NCBI GenBank assembly: GCA_014804655.1
Contig: JAAUZK010000012.1
Location: 1 to 40,092, forward strand
From: Lachnospiraceae bacterium
GTDB lineage: Bacteria > Bacillota > Clostridia > Lachnospirales > Lachnospiraceae
DNA: 40,092 bases
Reading direction: 5' to 3'
Part shown: in pieces, positions 8,326-17,196 of the stretch
Position numbering within the stretch: the stretch's first letter is position 1
Layout of the letters: each line of letters starts with the position of its first letter
Notes under the pieces: generated by a model
What the model saw: the letters and a program-made list of their open reading frames with translations, nothing else
Databases searched by the model: none
What the model was told of the DNA's origin: nothing
Position numbers and translations under genes: made by a program

Positions 8326-10509
8326 TTACAACTCTATTATTTCTGCGGCATCAGGCTCCACTTCCGCCCGATACCATTTCCCTCGGCAACAGAACCGAAA
8401 CGACACCCGTTTCCAGTCTTTGGGCAGGCATGCACGCAGTATCGGTCCATTATCTGTCCACTCCAGACCGGCGAAACCCTCTGCAAGCACCTTCCAGGCA
8501 CCGCCTTCGGCCGCCGGATGAGTACCTCCGATGTACACAAGCCCTGCCCACTGTTTACCGCCACCCAGCCAATCAGCCTGAGCCGATTTCATGAAAAAGG
8601 GATATGCCTGGTCGGGCTCACCAAACCGACATGCCAGCAGCGCATACATGCAGGCGCTCAAAGAGGATCCATGCTCTGTGCGCGGCTCATAGTAATCCCA
8701 GTTTTTTCTCAGTATCTCCTGAGAATAATCTCCATGGAACATTTCCAGCATAGTCACCACATCCGCCTGTTTGATGACCTGTGTATGGGAAGCCACGCCG
8801 TAAGCGCCGCCCCAATACTCCCTAGGGTCCAGAAGTCTGTTTCGTACCTCCTGTACCGTGGTATCCTCCAGATCCGCATAACCGTCAAACTGCGGAATTA
8901 CGCCGGACTCATTTGGCTCCGGTACATATATACTTTTAACTGTCTGTGATAATTTTGGTAAAAACTCTTCCGCATTGGTCTGTACACAAAATTCTGCGTA
9001 AGCTTTTCCGTCAGATTCCTTCAGCTTTTCTGCCGCCTTGATCGCCCAACGGCAAGTTTCCGCGGCCATTTTATTAGTGTAAGCATTGTTATTCACACGC
9101 TCATGATATTCATCGGGGCCAATCACATCGTGAATCTCCCACCGGTCACCGGTTGCCCGCTTTACAAGCAGGGAATAATAGAACCGGGCGCACTCCAAAA
9201 CCGTTCGCGCGCCGCCCTTCGCAAGCAGGCTCACATCCCCGGTAACATCCGTATAAAGCATTACTGCACGAGCCACTGCAGCTGAAATATGTACCTGCTT
9301 ATCCCGGAAGAAAGTACGCATAGGACGTTTAGTAAACACGTCGGTTACATTATAATCAGAACAACCGTCATAACCGCCCTCCTGACTCTCCCACGCATAG
9401 AACGCACCCTGCCAGCCATAACTCTTTGCCTTCTCCAGTGCCCCGGGTAGTGTATCAATGCGATAACGCACCATACTCTTTGCCACCTCGGGCTGGGTAT
9501 ACAGGAAATAATCCAGAATGAACATTTCACTGTCCCAGAAGACGGCGCCCTTATATGTCTGACCGGATAATCCACGCGCCGGTATGGACAAGTCATTCCG
9601 ATGTCTTGGTGCGATACAGTTCAGATGATATAGAGAATAGTTGATGCAGTCTCTTGCCATATCATCCCCTTCCAGTTCTACCTGTCCCACGGCCCAAATT
9701 TTATCCCATGCTTCTTTATGGGTATCAAGCAATGCTTCAAAATCATGCTCCTCCCTAAACGCCGTCTGCACTGCTGCCAGGGGCTCTGCTTCATCATTTG
9801 TGGTATAAACGGCGCAGATGCTCTTTAAGGTAACATGTTTCCCGGGTTCCATATGCAGATCATAGATAAATGCACCGTCCTTTTCCTCTCGCTCGAATTG
9901 GTCGTTTTGGTCAGCCTGACCGGAAATCCGGCATTTTCTTCCCACTGCAACCTGATCCCGTCCATTCTGTACATATGCCAGACAGTAGAGGTTATCATTC
10001 TCTCTGCTGTATTCAATTTTGTTATAATGGGGACCGTATATTTCCCAAATATCCGTATCAATTTCTGCCAGAATTTGAATCTCCATAGGTGCATCCACGG
10101 ATACGGTATACTCCTGCCCGATCAGATGGGGATGCACCATATCCGCAAAGCGACGACTTTCCACCGTGACAGCGCCTTTAGGTGTCTTCCAGGTGGTCTT
10201 TCGCATCAGAATCGCATGATAAAAATCCAAACTCTGTACATGGTGTACAGCTTCCATTTCCGGTAAAGCCAAAGCTTTCCCCTCGGCATATATAACCGTA
10301 TGCAGAGGGTTAGGCGCATTCAGAGGTTCCCGCCATCCGTCTCCCACCCGGTCATATATACCCGCCAGATTCACTGCAGCCAACTGATCTCGTCCGTGTT
10401 CATCCAGCGTTCCCCGAATACCCATATATCCGTTGCCCACCAAAAAGCGATTACCGTTATCCGGTGCCGCCTCCTTAGATGAGTTGTTGTTTTCAATCAG
10501 CCACTGCAT
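8326..10509 (-). CDS. GH65 alpha-glucoside phosphorylase (maltose/kojibiose/trehalose-phosphorylase type)
   Basis: A 727-residue enzyme that reversibly splits an alpha-glucosyl disaccharide with phosphate, inverting to beta-glucose-1-phosphate. The layout is standard for GH65: N-terminal beta-sandwich (about 1-250), linker helices, an (alpha/alpha)6 barrel (FWDSEMFILDYF onward) and a small C-terminal sheet. The general acid is probably E467 in GPDEYHERVNNNAYTN, the normal family motif; the phosphate loop is EHGSSLS. Its ATG is two bases after the stop of the upstream GH65 gene and its AAAGGAG lies inside that gene's end, so translation is coupled. Linkage (1,1, 1,2, 1,3 or 1,4) cannot be read safely; clustering with pgmB and an ABC importer resembles the E. 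coli kojibiose phosphorylase region. Confidence 0.88.
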   Translation of the reverse strand: MQWLIENNNSSKEAAPDNGNRFLVGNGYMGIRGTLDEHGRDQLAAVNLAGIYDRVGDGWREPLNAPNPLHTVIYAEGKALALPEMEAVHHVQSLDFYHAILMRKTTWKTPKGAVTVESRRFADMVHPHLIGQEYTVSVDAPMEIQILAEIDTDIWEIYGPHYNKIEYSRENDNLYCLAYVQNGRDQVAVGRKCRISGQADQNDQFEREEKDGAFIYDLHMEPGKHVTLKSICAVYTTNDEAEPLAAVQTAFREEHDFEALLDTHKEAWDKIWAVGQVELEGDDMARDCINYSLYHLNCIAPRHRNDLSIPARGLSGQTYKGAVFWDSEMFILDYFLYTQPEVAKSMVRYRIDTLPGALEKAKSYGWQGAFYAWESQEGGYDGCSDYNVTDVFTKRPMRTFFRDKQVHISAAVARAVMLYTDVTGDVSLLAKGGARTVLECARFYYSLLVKRATGDRWEIHDVIGPDEYHERVNNNAYTNKMAAETCRWAIKAAEKLKESDGKAYAEFCVQTNAEEFLPKLSQTVKSIYVPEPNESGVIPQFDGYADLEDTTVQEVRNRLLDPREYWGGAYGVASHTQVIKQADVVTMLEMFHGDYSQEILRKNWDYYEPRTEHGSSLSACMYALLACRFGEPDQAYPFFMKSAQADWLGGGKQWAGLVYIGGTHPAAEGGAWKVLAEGFAGLEWTDNGPILRACLPKDWKRVSFRFCCRGKWYRAEVEPDAAEIIEL

Positions 10510-10511
10510 AC

Positions 10512-12803
10512 TTACTCCTTTCCCGCCATAGCGTAAGAGACGGATGAATCCGTAACCGTGATATCCTTGTCATACAATCGCAACGCCACAGGCGCACCTT
10601 CCACACAGCGCAAAGTAAGCTTCTCCTGCTCCACTTCCACGCTGATGATACTGTCCTTTGCCCGGAGGGAAAAAGTATACTTCTTCCACTTCTGGGGAAT
10701 GCAAGGAGACAGGCTTAATTCATCACCGTCACTGTTCAGTCCGCCAAAGCCGTATATGATGTTCATCCAAGCGCCGGCAATTGATGTAGTGTGCAGACCT
10801 TCTCTTGTATTTCGATTGTAGTCATCAAGATCCATTCGAGTCGCAAACCCAAAGTAATCTTCCGCCTTTTCCATCCTTCCCAGGCGACAGGCCAGAATAG
10901 AATGAATAGAGGGAGAGAGGCTGCTTTCATGGATACAGCGGGGTTCATAATAATCGAAATTAGCCGCAAGCTGTTCTTTGGTAAATTCAGAGCCATAGAG
11001 CATCATAAACATAAGCACATCCGGCTGTTTAAGCATGTCGTTGCGGTAGATTCGCTCATAAGACCAATGCCCATACAGTGGAAATTCCTCCACCGGAATG
11101 TCCGAGACATCAATATGCGGCAGATGAAAAAATCCTTCATGCTGTTCGAAGAGCTTCGTCTCATCGGAATAGGGAATATACATCTTATCCGCCTTGTCCG
11201 CCCAATCCTTCACTTCCTCATCGGTCAATCCCAGTTTGGCAGTTAAAGAATCCAATGTCTCGGGAACCGCACCTTTCATCTCTTCTAAAGTGTCTAATGT
11301 GAACTGTAGAGTTTTCTTACCCATAAAGTTTGTATAGGCATTGTGGTGCACCATCATCTGGAATTCGTCGGGTCCCATAACGCAGTAGTACCCGTATTTT
11401 CCGGTAGCAGGATCGAAATTACCTCTTGAGGCCAGCATGCGACTGATTTCCACCAGCATTTCGATGCCTTCTTTGTAGAGATAGTCCCTGTCACCGGTCA
11501 GATGAACATAGTTCCACAACCCGTAGGCCACACCGGTAGATGCCTGAAGCTGTAAGCTGGCATGCTGCCACAGATCGCAGCATTCACGACCGCTGATAGT
11601 TGCGATAGGATAAAATGCTCCTTCGCAGTCCAACGCCGCCGCACGTTCCTTTGCCTCAGGCAGAGTATCATAACGAAATTGCAAAATACTTTTTGCCGCA
11701 TTAGGATTGTTGAACAGATAAAATGGCAGACAATAAACTTCACTGTCCCAAAAAGTATTGCCATTGTAGGCCTCACCGGTCAGCCCCTTCGCGCCGAACA
11801 CCGCGCCGTATTTAGCCGTATGAAGTGTCTGGTGAAGCTGGAAAATACAAAAGCGTATGCCCTGCTGATTGATCTCGTCGCCCTCAATCATAATGTCGGA
11901 AACCTTCCACTGGTTCTCCCACCATTTTGCAGTAGCGCTCTTCATGGTCTCAAAGCTACATTCAAACATATGCTTTTTATTTGCAGCCTCCCGCTCGGAC
12001 AAACTCTCGTGCTCCGAAGCGTTTCTTGCACAAACCAGAGTCACTACACGTTCAAGCCAGACTGTCTCACCTGCGCAAAGGCTTGCAGAGAACAAATTAG
12101 AGACTACTGCCTCATCATCAGGAAGCGCCTGTCCCGCCATGCCCCGGAAAGCCGCGGCGGCATATACCGTCTGATTTGTTTTGCCCGTAGTTGCCTGAAT
12201 CTCACAGCTTACACCATCTGCCTGCTGAAAATCCACATGAAACATCGGCTTTTTCATAAACACATGCGGACGGGAAAAATCCAGACCCGCCCTGATGGTA
12301 AGCTCCGCTCTACCGGACAGAACATGAACCGTAATTTTCTGACCGCAAAACTGCTCCTCCTCCATAGAAGTAAACCGCTCAAAGATCAGTTTAACTGCCG
12401 TAACATCGTCTACATGCCATACAAATTCCCGCGTCATCAGACCCGTACGGAAATCCAGCACCCGACGGAAGTCAGAAAATCGTACTTTTGCCAAGTCCAG
12501 AGACTGCCCGTTACAGGTGATGCGGGTATACACCCAATCCACTGTGTTCACCATAAACTCTGTAAAGGAAAGCATACCCTTATATCCGATAGGCGGAAGC
12601 TCTCTGCTCTCATACACACCGTTCAGATAACATCCCTGAAGGCTTGCTCCGGAGTATTCCTCATCAAAATAGCCCCTGATCCCTGTATATTCATTACCCA
12701 GAGAAAAGATGGACTCGCCGACCTCGCTGTGAGCGGGATCAAAGTCCTCCTCCACCACCTGCCAGGGGTGGATATGAAAATAACGATCAGCAAATTTCCC
12801 CAT
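10512..12803 (-). CDS. GH65 phosphorylase, second and divergent member
   Basis: A 763-residue GH65 protein with the same fold order as its neighbour: beta-sandwich about 1-280, barrel from about 320 (NTFWDSEVYCLPFYLF) and the phosphate-loop region HESSLSPSIHS near 640. The catalytic block reads GPDEFQMMVHHNAYTN, with E480 as candidate acid. It replaces the YHE of the neighbour by FQM, so I expect a different linkage or acceptor; nigerose, kojibiose or longer oligosaccharides are possible. The ATG lies two bases after the permease stop, indicating coupling. Both products are beta-glucose-1-phosphate, so one mutase serves both. Assignment to the family is secure; the substrate is not. Confidence 0.88.
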   Translation of the reverse strand: MGKFADRYFHIHPWQVVEEDFDPAHSEVGESIFSLGNEYTGIRGYFDEEYSGASLQGCYLNGVYESRELPPIGYKGMLSFTEFMVNTVDWVYTRITCNGQSLDLAKVRFSDFRRVLDFRTGLMTREFVWHVDDVTAVKLIFERFTSMEEEQFCGQKITVHVLSGRAELTIRAGLDFSRPHVFMKKPMFHVDFQQADGVSCEIQATTGKTNQTVYAAAAFRGMAGQALPDDEAVVSNLFSASLCAGETVWLERVVTLVCARNASEHESLSEREAANKKHMFECSFETMKSATAKWWENQWKVSDIMIEGDEINQQGIRFCIFQLHQTLHTAKYGAVFGAKGLTGEAYNGNTFWDSEVYCLPFYLFNNPNAAKSILQFRYDTLPEAKERAAALDCEGAFYPIATISGRECCDLWQHASLQLQASTGVAYGLWNYVHLTGDRDYLYKEGIEMLVEISRMLASRGNFDPATGKYGYYCVMGPDEFQMMVHHNAYTNFMGKKTLQFTLDTLEEMKGAVPETLDSLTAKLGLTDEEVKDWADKADKMYIPYSDETKLFEQHEGFFHLPHIDVSDIPVEEFPLYGHWSYERIYRNDMLKQPDVLMFMMLYGSEFTKEQLAANFDYYEPRCIHESSLSPSIHSILACRLGRMEKAEDYFGFATRMDLDDYNRNTREGLHTTSIAGAWMNIIYGFGGLNSDGDELSLSPCIPQKWKKYTFSLRAKDSIISVEVEQEKLTLRCVEGAPVALRLYDKDITVTDSSVSYAMAGKE

Positions 12804-12805
12804 AA

Positions 12806-13693
12806 TTACCCTTTAATACCTCCTGACATAACTCCATCCATAATCTGTTTCTGGAATACAGCAAAGATAATGGTGGGCGGAATAAGTGAATACAGAACCG
12901 CACGGATCAAATCAATCTGGTTGGTCTTGATTGAAGAGTTAAAGGTAAACAGTTTAACCATAACTGTCTCCTTACCGTTCGTACCGTTCAATAACAGGTA
13001 AGGCATCAGGAAATCACTCCAGGCTGCAGTAACGGCAAAGATGGCAACAACCATAATGATGGGCTTGGACAGCGGTAATACAATGCGTAAAAATACACGA
13101 AAACTGCCACAGCCGTCTATCCTCGCTGCCTCCAGGAAATCTTTGGGCAAGCTCTCAAAATAATTCTTGAACAGAACGACCCAGTAAGCATTGGCGCCCA
13201 TCGCCAGCCATAGGGGAATAAAACTGCCCAGCAGTCCGATGCGCTTAATGTTTACAAACAGCGCAACAAAGCTGGTGGTAGGAGGGATCAACAGACACCA
13301 CATAACTAGCATCATAACTATCCTATGCCCTTTGGGTTTCAGAACGGCCAGAACATATGCCAGCAGACCATTGAAAAATACGGCGCAAATCACACCGCCG
13401 ACAACAGTAATACCTGAATTTATGTAGTATTTGGTAAATCCAAAGGCGTTCCAGGTATCCACCCAGCCTTTCCAATCCGGGTTTTTGGGCAGAATCTGGG
13501 TGGTACTCATATATTCCGTCAAATCCTTCAGAGAAGTACATAGCAGCCAGAATACCGGAAACAGTGCGATTACTGCAATGGTAATACAGGCAATGAACAT
13601 TAATATGACCCAGAATTTTGTCTTCCCGGATTTCACATCATAGAAACGAATGGCACCGTCTTCCTTGCCTTGATAATTACTAAAAAAACCCAT
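12806..13693 (-). CDS. Sugar ABC transporter permease, MalG-type
   Basis: A 295-residue CUT1-family inner-membrane permease with about six membrane segments, the first at residues 28-52. The cytoplasmic EAA loop (EAARIDGCGSFRVFLRIVLP) that docks the ATPase is at about 187-206. GGAGG lies 6 bases before the ATG. It pairs with the upstream MalF-type permease, 11 bases apart, and the lipoprotein binding protein. No ATPase gene is in the cluster, so a shared MsmK/MsiK-type ATPase encoded elsewhere probably energises it, which is common in Firmicutes. Confidence 0.9.
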   Translation of the reverse strand: MGFFSNYQGKEDGAIRFYDVKSGKTKFWVILMFIACITIAVIALFPVFWLLCTSLKDLTEYMSTTQILPKNPDWKGWVDTWNAFGFTKYYINSGITVVGGVICAVFFNGLLAYVLAVLKPKGHRIVMMLVMWCLLIPPTTSFVALFVNIKRIGLLGSFIPLWLAMGANAYWVVLFKNYFESLPKDFLEAARIDGCGSFRVFLRIVLPLSKPIIMVVAIFAVTAAWSDFLMPYLLLNGTNGKETVMVKLFTFNSSIKTNQIDLIRAVLYSLIPPTIIFAVFQKQIMDGVMSGGIKG

Positions 13694-13704
13694 AACACAC
13701 CTCC

Positions 13705-14622
13705 TTATTCTTTCTCGCCGCTATTGGCAACCATATAGTAAATAGCAGTCAGAATAATCAGAATAATACATACTTCCACGGACAATGCCGCTGCCTGAGA
13801 CATTTTAAGCTGTTCAAAAGCAAGTTTATAAACCAACTGCATGATGGAAATACTTGCATTATTCGGACCACCATTCGTCATCATCATAGGTTCGTACAAA
13901 ATCTGGAACACGGCCAGTATCTGCAGAATTAACATAGTCTTACCGGTTCTTAATATAGTAGGCATGGTAATGGAAAAAAAACGGCGCAGAGGAGATGCTC
14001 CGTCGATAGTGGCAGCCTCATATAAATCCGGGGAAATACCGGCCATGCTGGACATATACACCAGTGCCGTGCTGCCCGCTGCCTTCCAAGTCATGGCGAC
14101 CACAATCCAGAATATGACCCAGGCCCTGTCTGTCAAAAACGCCACAGGCCCGACACCTATTTTTGCCAGAAGGATATTTAAGACACCTCCGTCTCCCGAA
14201 GTAAAGAAAATCGAATAAATCATAACCGCGGCAATACCGGGAATTACATTAGGATAGTAAGCCGCAAGACGAAAGAATCCCCGAAAGTGAGTCATCTCCG
14301 TAATCAGAGCCGCAATAATAACAGGTACCGCCAAACCTACGATCAAAGAACACAGCGTATACTTTACGGTATTCCCCCATGCAATACTGAAAGCAGGCTG
14401 AATAAAGAGTTTCCTGTAATTTTCAAATCCGACAAATTTAACGAGAGTAGTACCATTGACTTCATAAAAGGACATTCGCACGGTTTCTAACAGAGGCACC
14501 CATACGAAGAATGCAAACAAAACCAGGCTCGGGAGCATCAGCATCCATGCTCCTAAATCACTGCGGAGCTTTGCGTTGTTTCCGGATCGTGGAGTTGCGT
14601 TATTTTTACTTTTCTTTTTCAT
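13705..14622 (-). CDS. Sugar ABC transporter permease, MalF-type
   Basis: A 305-residue CUT1 permease. A polar N-terminus of about 25 residues precedes six predicted membrane segments, the first at LGAWMLMLPSLVLFAFFVWV. The EAA loop reads EAATIDGASPLRRFFSITMP. GAGGTG is 8 bases before the ATG. The gene follows the binding-protein gene after a hairpin (14663-14689) that probably lowers its expression relative to that gene. With the MalG-type partner it forms the transmembrane channel for the imported oligosaccharide. Confidence 0.9.
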   Translation of the reverse strand: MKKKSKNNATPRSGNNAKLRSDLGAWMLMLPSLVLFAFFVWVPLLETVRMSFYEVNGTTLVKFVGFENYRKLFIQPAFSIAWGNTVKYTLCSLIVGLAVPVIIAALITEMTHFRGFFRLAAYYPNVIPGIAAVMIYSIFFTSGDGGVLNILLAKIGVGPVAFLTDRAWVIFWIVVAMTWKAAGSTALVYMSSMAGISPDLYEAATIDGASPLRRFFSITMPTILRTGKTMLILQILAVFQILYEPMMMTNGGPNNASISIMQLVYKLAFEQLKMSQAAALSVEVCIILIILTAIYYMVANSGEKE

Positions 14623-14662
14623 CCATTAATCACCTCTCACTTACGCATATTCAGCTATATTC

Positions 14663-14689
14663 AAAAAGGCCGCCGTAAATGCGGCGGCC
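14663..14689 (-). terminator. Internal hairpin terminator between binding protein and permeases
   Basis: Minus-strand stem CGGCGGCC/GGCCGCCG type with 8 perfect GC pairs (14668-14675 with 14682-14689), a six-base loop and five T. It lies 34 bases past the binding-protein stop. Partial readthrough would give more binding protein than permease, a known arrangement in such operons. Confidence 0.8.
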
Positions 14690-14723
14690 CATGATTTATA
14701 ACTCGTTTAGAACTGTATATGAT

Positions 14724-16229
14724 TTACATTGCGTCCAGAACAGCCTGATAAGCATCATTAGCAGAATCCAATTCAGCCTGAATATCCACGCCTGACGGAT
14801 CGGCAATAATCGCCTGCAGAACATCATTCAACAAGGTGTACATCGTCTGTGTATCGCCGGGTTCCTCGGCACGAAGAGCTCCCTCTTCCTTAGAGAAATC
14901 AAAGTATGGCTGCCACAGATCCATATCAATATTCGTATACTCATCGATAACCTTGTTCTGCTCATCAACAACAGCGCCAACCCATGCAGGGAATGTAGGG
15001 ATTACAGGAATACCCTTCTCAACACGGTATTCAGCGTCAGCAGTCCAACCGTCACGTGCGGCGTCACTGACTTCGGGAGATTTACCCATAACTTCCAGAT
15101 AATCCAGAGCCCAACGCACTTCATCATCGGTAGCATCCGGAGAGAAGAAGTAAGGTGTACCACCCATCAGAGTAAAGTGTCCGCCAGGACCCGCCGGCAT
15201 AGGAGCCAGGAAAAATTCATCCGGATTCATGCCTCTGTAGGAAGGCTGATCAACGGCATCGTTAGCTGCAATATACATAGCTGCAGTGTTCGTACCGATA
15301 CGGTCAAAACCGGTACCCCAGTTTTCCTGAGTAGGATCATCAGTTACACATTTGTCAGTAATCATCTTCTGAACCCATTCCATAGCTGCAACAGCCTCGG
15401 AACTATTCAAATTGGATGTGTATGTGCCGTCAGCATTGGCGGAACAGAGAGTAGCGCCATAATTCCAAGCGATGTTAGACCAGTGCCAGCCACCACCGCC
15501 ATCGGAAGCCTGCATACAGAAACCTGCCTCTCCGGTCTTCTCGCGGATAATCTTGCTGTCCTCATAAACTTCTTCCCAAGTAGTGGGATACTTAACACTT
15601 CCGTCATCATTTACCAGACCAGCGTCCGTGAACAATTTAACGTTGATCATCAGACCAAGTGAATAAGCATCACGAGGAACGCCGTAGATACGTCCGTTAT
15701 CATCAGACAAGAGATCGCGGATAGCGGGACTCATGGAATCAGCCCAGCCGCGCTCATTCAAAACATCGGTAATGTCCTTAACCAAACCGTTACGAATCAG
15801 TTTCTCAGGTTCGGTATACCATGACTCAAATACAGTAGGTGCATTGCCTGCCGTAGCCATAGCTACATAGGTGTCAGGCGCATACTTGTAATAAGCAGGA
15901 ACGGCCTCCACATCAGGATGCATCTCGTTAAACGCAGGAACATAATAATCTGTGTGTGTTGCGATCGCTTCGGTTTCAGTGTCCTCAGGCCAGATACCCA
16001 GAGTGATGGAGCCTGACTCCCCACCAGACGCACTGTCATCGGCCGCACTATTGGCAGCGGCATCGTCGTCGGCTGCGTTATCATCGGTTGCACTGTCGTC
16101 AGCGGCATTGTTAGTTTCTTCTGTTGCAGGTGCGCTCGATCCGGCAGAATCACCATTGCCACATCCGGCAAGTGTGCTCATAATCATGGTGCTCACCAAA
16201 ATCAAACTAAGAACTTTTCTCTTTTTCAT
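14724..16229 (-). CDS. Extracellular sugar-binding lipoprotein of the ABC importer
   Basis: A 501-residue CUT1-type solute-binding protein. The signal peptide ends in lipobox LAGC with the lipidated cysteine at residue 23, so it is anchored outside the membrane. A low-complexity linker of Ala, Asp, Ser, Asn and Thr (about 29-72) acts as a spacer. The binding domain then spans about 75-501, with family blocks such as GIWPEDTETEAIA and PTTWEEVYEDSK. AGGAGG precedes the ATG. It is the first gene of the eight-gene operon and has its own promoter and operator-like site immediately upstream. I infer that it captures glucan fragments released by the membrane-anchored beta-helix enzyme. Confidence 0.9.
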   Translation of the reverse strand: MKKRKVLSLILVSTMIMSTLAGCGNGDSAGSSAPATEETNNAADDSATDDNAADDDAAANSAADDSASGGESGSITLGIWPEDTETEAIATHTDYYVPAFNEMHPDVEAVPAYYKYAPDTYVAMATAGNAPTVFESWYTEPEKLIRNGLVKDITDVLNERGWADSMSPAIRDLLSDDNGRIYGVPRDAYSLGLMINVKLFTDAGLVNDDGSVKYPTTWEEVYEDSKIIREKTGEAGFCMQASDGGGGWHWSNIAWNYGATLCSANADGTYTSNLNSSEAVAAMEWVQKMITDKCVTDDPTQENWGTGFDRIGTNTAAMYIAANDAVDQPSYRGMNPDEFFLAPMPAGPGGHFTLMGGTPYFFSPDATDDEVRWALDYLEVMGKSPEVSDAARDGWTADAEYRVEKGIPVIPTFPAWVGAVVDEQNKVIDEYTNIDMDLWQPYFDFSKEEGALRAEEPGDTQTMYTLLNDVLQAIIADPSGVDIQAELDSANDAYQAVLDAM

Positions 16230-16312
16230 ACTTTTCCTCCTATTTTGTTTGGTTTTACGACAAACTATACTACACTAATCCTTTTTTTAAAAGATATTAT
16301 GTATAATTTGTT

Positions 16313-16328
16313 AGTTTAACGCTCAACT
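16313..16328. promoter_or_regulatory. Candidate LacI-family operator at the start of the eight-gene operon
   Basis: AGTTTAACGCTCAACT has palindromic agreement at 12 of 16 positions around a central CG, as LacI-family sites often do. It begins two bases downstream of the -10 box at 16331-16336, covering the start-site region where a repressor would block transcription. It shares AGTTTAACNNTCAA with 4252-4267 beside lacI. Confidence 0.6.
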
Positions 16329-16330
16329 GT

Positions 16331-16359
16331 ATAATAGCAGAAAGTTCAAAAAAAGTAAA
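16331..16359 (-). promoter_or_regulatory. Promoter of the alpha-glucoside import/phosphorolysis operon
   Basis: Minus-strand TTTACT (16354-16359) and TATTAT (16331-16336) with a 17-base spacer and AT-rich sequence upstream. The adjacent operator-like site suggests repression by the local LacI. The 16230-16526 gap also holds the terminator of the XRE gene; nothing else is seen in it. Confidence 0.6.
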
Positions 16360-16457
16360 TAGTAAATTTGTAAAATAGTAAAAATTCACAAAAAAATTTT
16401 GGAAGATACCTATTGAACAATATCAACTCCCGCCATTGTTTTATTAAAAAGACGCAT

Positions 16458-16494
16458 AAAAAACAGAGACAGACATCAAATTCCATCTCTGTTT
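16458..16494 (-). terminator. Rho-independent terminator of the XRE regulator gene
   Basis: Minus-strand arms AAACAGAGA (16486-16494) and TCTCTGTTT (16461-16469) around a 16-base loop, then further T residues. It is 32 bases past the stop at 16527. Confidence 0.65.
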
Positions 16495-16526
16495 TCCCTC
16501 ATTAATTAATTGTATCCGGATTTATT

Positions 16527-17033
16527 TTATCCACGATGAAGTACTTTTTTCTTAAACGCCCTGATCTTGGACATATGACGGCTTGTGTACAGAACAGAAA
16601 CCATAAGTATTCCGAAGGGCAACCCCAGACAGAATGACGCTATGTCCTCGGTGACTCCACTGTCCGCCAGACCCATTGCTTCCAAAATCAGGAAAATAAT
16701 AAAACTCACCACACCGATCCAGCCAAAAATGTGCATCCTTCTCATAATCTTCATCTTCTCATCATTACTGTAATCAGCAACCTTTAATACAGTTTCTTCT
16801 AAATCCTTATTCATTTTCTCACTCTTCCTTTCTCCGTCCAGCAGTTCTCTAAGATCTACCTCATAGAAATCTGCCATCTCAATAAGAACATCCAGATCCG
16901 GCATGTTGCTGCCTGTCTCCCATCGTGAAACCGTTCTGCCGGAAACACCGAAATGCTCTGCCAATTGTTCTTGTGTGAGCCCTTTTTCACCTCGAAGCTC
17001 TTTGAAAAAGCGCCCGGTCTTTTTTTGGTCCAT
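16527..17033 (-). CDS. XRE-family helix-turn-helix regulator with two membrane segments
   Basis: A 168-residue protein. Residues 5-60 form a Cro/C1-type DNA-binding domain (LTQEQLAEHFGVSGRTVSRW, then ETGSNMPDLDVL). After a short helical linker come two hydrophobic segments at about 103-120 and 132-150 and a basic tail. It therefore looks like a membrane-tethered regulator, a common clostridial type of unknown regulon. The ATG at 17033 has AGGAGG 8 bases upstream; an upstream in-frame GTG overlaps that site. It lies downstream of the PIN-domain pair on the same strand but 160 bases apart, so it need not be part of that unit. Confidence 0.8.
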   Translation of the reverse strand: MDQKKTGRFFKELRGEKGLTQEQLAEHFGVSGRTVSRWETGSNMPDLDVLIEMADFYEVDLRELLDGERKSEKMNKDLEETVLKVADYSNDEKMKIMRRMHIFGWIGVVSFIIFLILEAMGLADSGVTEDIASFCLGLPFGILMVSVLYTSRHMSKIRAFKKKVLHRG

Positions 17034-17120
17034 TTCTTGTTCCTCCTTCACCGATAGGATAGCTCATTGCTGCCATGAACAACACGACACAGAGTGAGAA
17101 ATGCCGTATTTTCCACGACC

Positions 17121-17159
17121 GGACATACAGTGTCGGGTATGTCGGTATTCAGAAATACC
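17121..17159. repeat. Two adjacent short inverted repeats upstream of the XRE gene
   Basis: GACATAC (17122-17128) pairs with GTATGTC (17137-17143), and directly beside it GGTATT (17144-17149) pairs with AATACC (17154-17159). No T run follows, so these are not typical terminators. They may be operators for the XRE protein or structures in its leader. The function is unknown. Confidence 0.4.
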
Positions 17160-17196
17160 ATGCAGGGGAGCGTTTTGTCCCGAACATATGATGGAA

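Noticed and set aside
11562..13001. A 479-codon open frame on the plus strand
   Set aside because: It lies antisense to the well-supported GH65 and permease genes, has no ribosome site and no family-like sequence.
12806..14622. Missing ATPase as evidence of a broken transporter
   Set aside because: CUT1 sugar importers in Firmicutes often use a shared ATPase encoded elsewhere, so absence here is normal.
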